Below, in pieces: positions 1-64,000 of a DNA stretch of 64,000 nucleotides. Under the pieces are notes generated by a model, which did no database searches, was not told the origin of the DNA, and saw only the letters and a list, made by a program, of their open reading frames with translations. Both the position numbers and the translations under genes were made by a program. Source of the stretch: Ridgeia piscesae (lineage: Eukaryota; Annelida; Polychaeta; Sabellida; Siboglinidae); contig JAODUO010000132.1 in the NCBI GenBank assembly GCA_025642075.2, positions 124,001 through 188,000 on the forward strand. The letters run 5' to 3'. The first letter of the stretch is position 1. The number at the start of each line of letters is the position of its first letter.

Positions 1-63614
<63,614 letters not shown>

Positions 63615-64000
63615 CTAAACAGCCAAACAAGAAAAAACAGCGAACTTCAACTAAACCATTATATGTAATTCAAAAATACTAAGTTATTAAAACCTCGTCG
63701 TTATATCAACCTCGATCTGAGTACAAGTGCTGCTGTACTTCGGCTGCTTACTCTAATGCTAATGTAACTGTTCAAGCTTAGGTGCTTGAAAACGTTTATG
63801 TAAGTAGGAAATAGGACAACATGTGTACCTAACATAATAAAAACACAACGATGTTTTTGTAAAATAATTACATTATAATATTACAATCAGCAATACTCAT
63901 AAACGGTAAGCTGTCACATTATGGTAATCCTTGTTTGGTTGTGTCACTTCAAATGTGTCATGTCAGAAACTATTGCCAAAACTTTCAGAAAACCAATTAT
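63615..64000. other. Sequence upstream of e1, no exon recognised
   Basis: 386 AT-rich bases, presumed intron since e1 begins at an acceptor in phase 0. I see no coding stretch with the gene's motifs. Confidence 0.65.

Overview
The window is metazoan nuclear DNA, probably from a marine invertebrate. Evidence for this: GT-AG (and two GC-AG) introns, a decayed RTE-like LINE, tRNA-derived SINE-like copies, a TA-duplicating MITE, and very dense TA, CA, CT and longer tandem repeats inside introns. The phylum cannot be settled from the sequence; a lophotrochozoan such as a mollusc is a guess.

Nearly all supportable coding sequence belongs to one giant gene on the minus strand, running off both ends. 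I built 56 exons (e1 at 63447-63614 to e56 at 1-175, numbered in transcript order). All 55 junctions keep one reading frame, with no internal stop, over about 27,960 coding bases (about 9,320 residues). No start codon, signal peptide, stop codon, promoter or poly(A) site of this gene lies in the window.

The protein has two parts. From 63.6 kb to about 6.6 kb it is an array of 21 glycine-rich cassettes, each followed by a non-glycine wall, giving a module of roughly 400 residues. The cassette contains GGGSGG and GGxGGRIAVH blocks and ends in GPGTVY. The wall carries VDN, YEFDE, GDxTGxLH, DGAEIxLP, ITGVxxL and STAQTA motifs. I infer a beta-solenoid fold. From about 6.6 kb to the left edge come EGF-like domains, arranged mostly as a repeating unit of about 130 residues. 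The whole reads as a secreted or cell-surface adhesive or matrix protein; no function is shown directly.

Layout: 64-41 kb, many small exons (modules 1-6). 39.7-26.9 kb, larger exons including e30, e31 and e37 (modules 7-13). 26.6-19.7 kb, small exons around large repeat-filled introns. 17.3-10.2 kb, large exons e44-e46 (modules 15-19). 9.8-6.0 kb, modules 20-21 and the change to EGF domains. 5.9-0 kb, EGF exons and a LINE/SINE-bearing intron.

The introns hold the structural novelties: a minisatellite built from the acceptor and first codons of e43, two adjoining TA-tipped palindromes, a third inverted array at 52.6-53.2 kb, a 1.8-kb minisatellite, a perfect 260-bp tandem duplication, a 399-bp MITE, twin hairpins, and long GGAGAA, CT, GACC and GACA arrays. 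No rRNA, functional tRNA, CRISPR or second protein gene was found.
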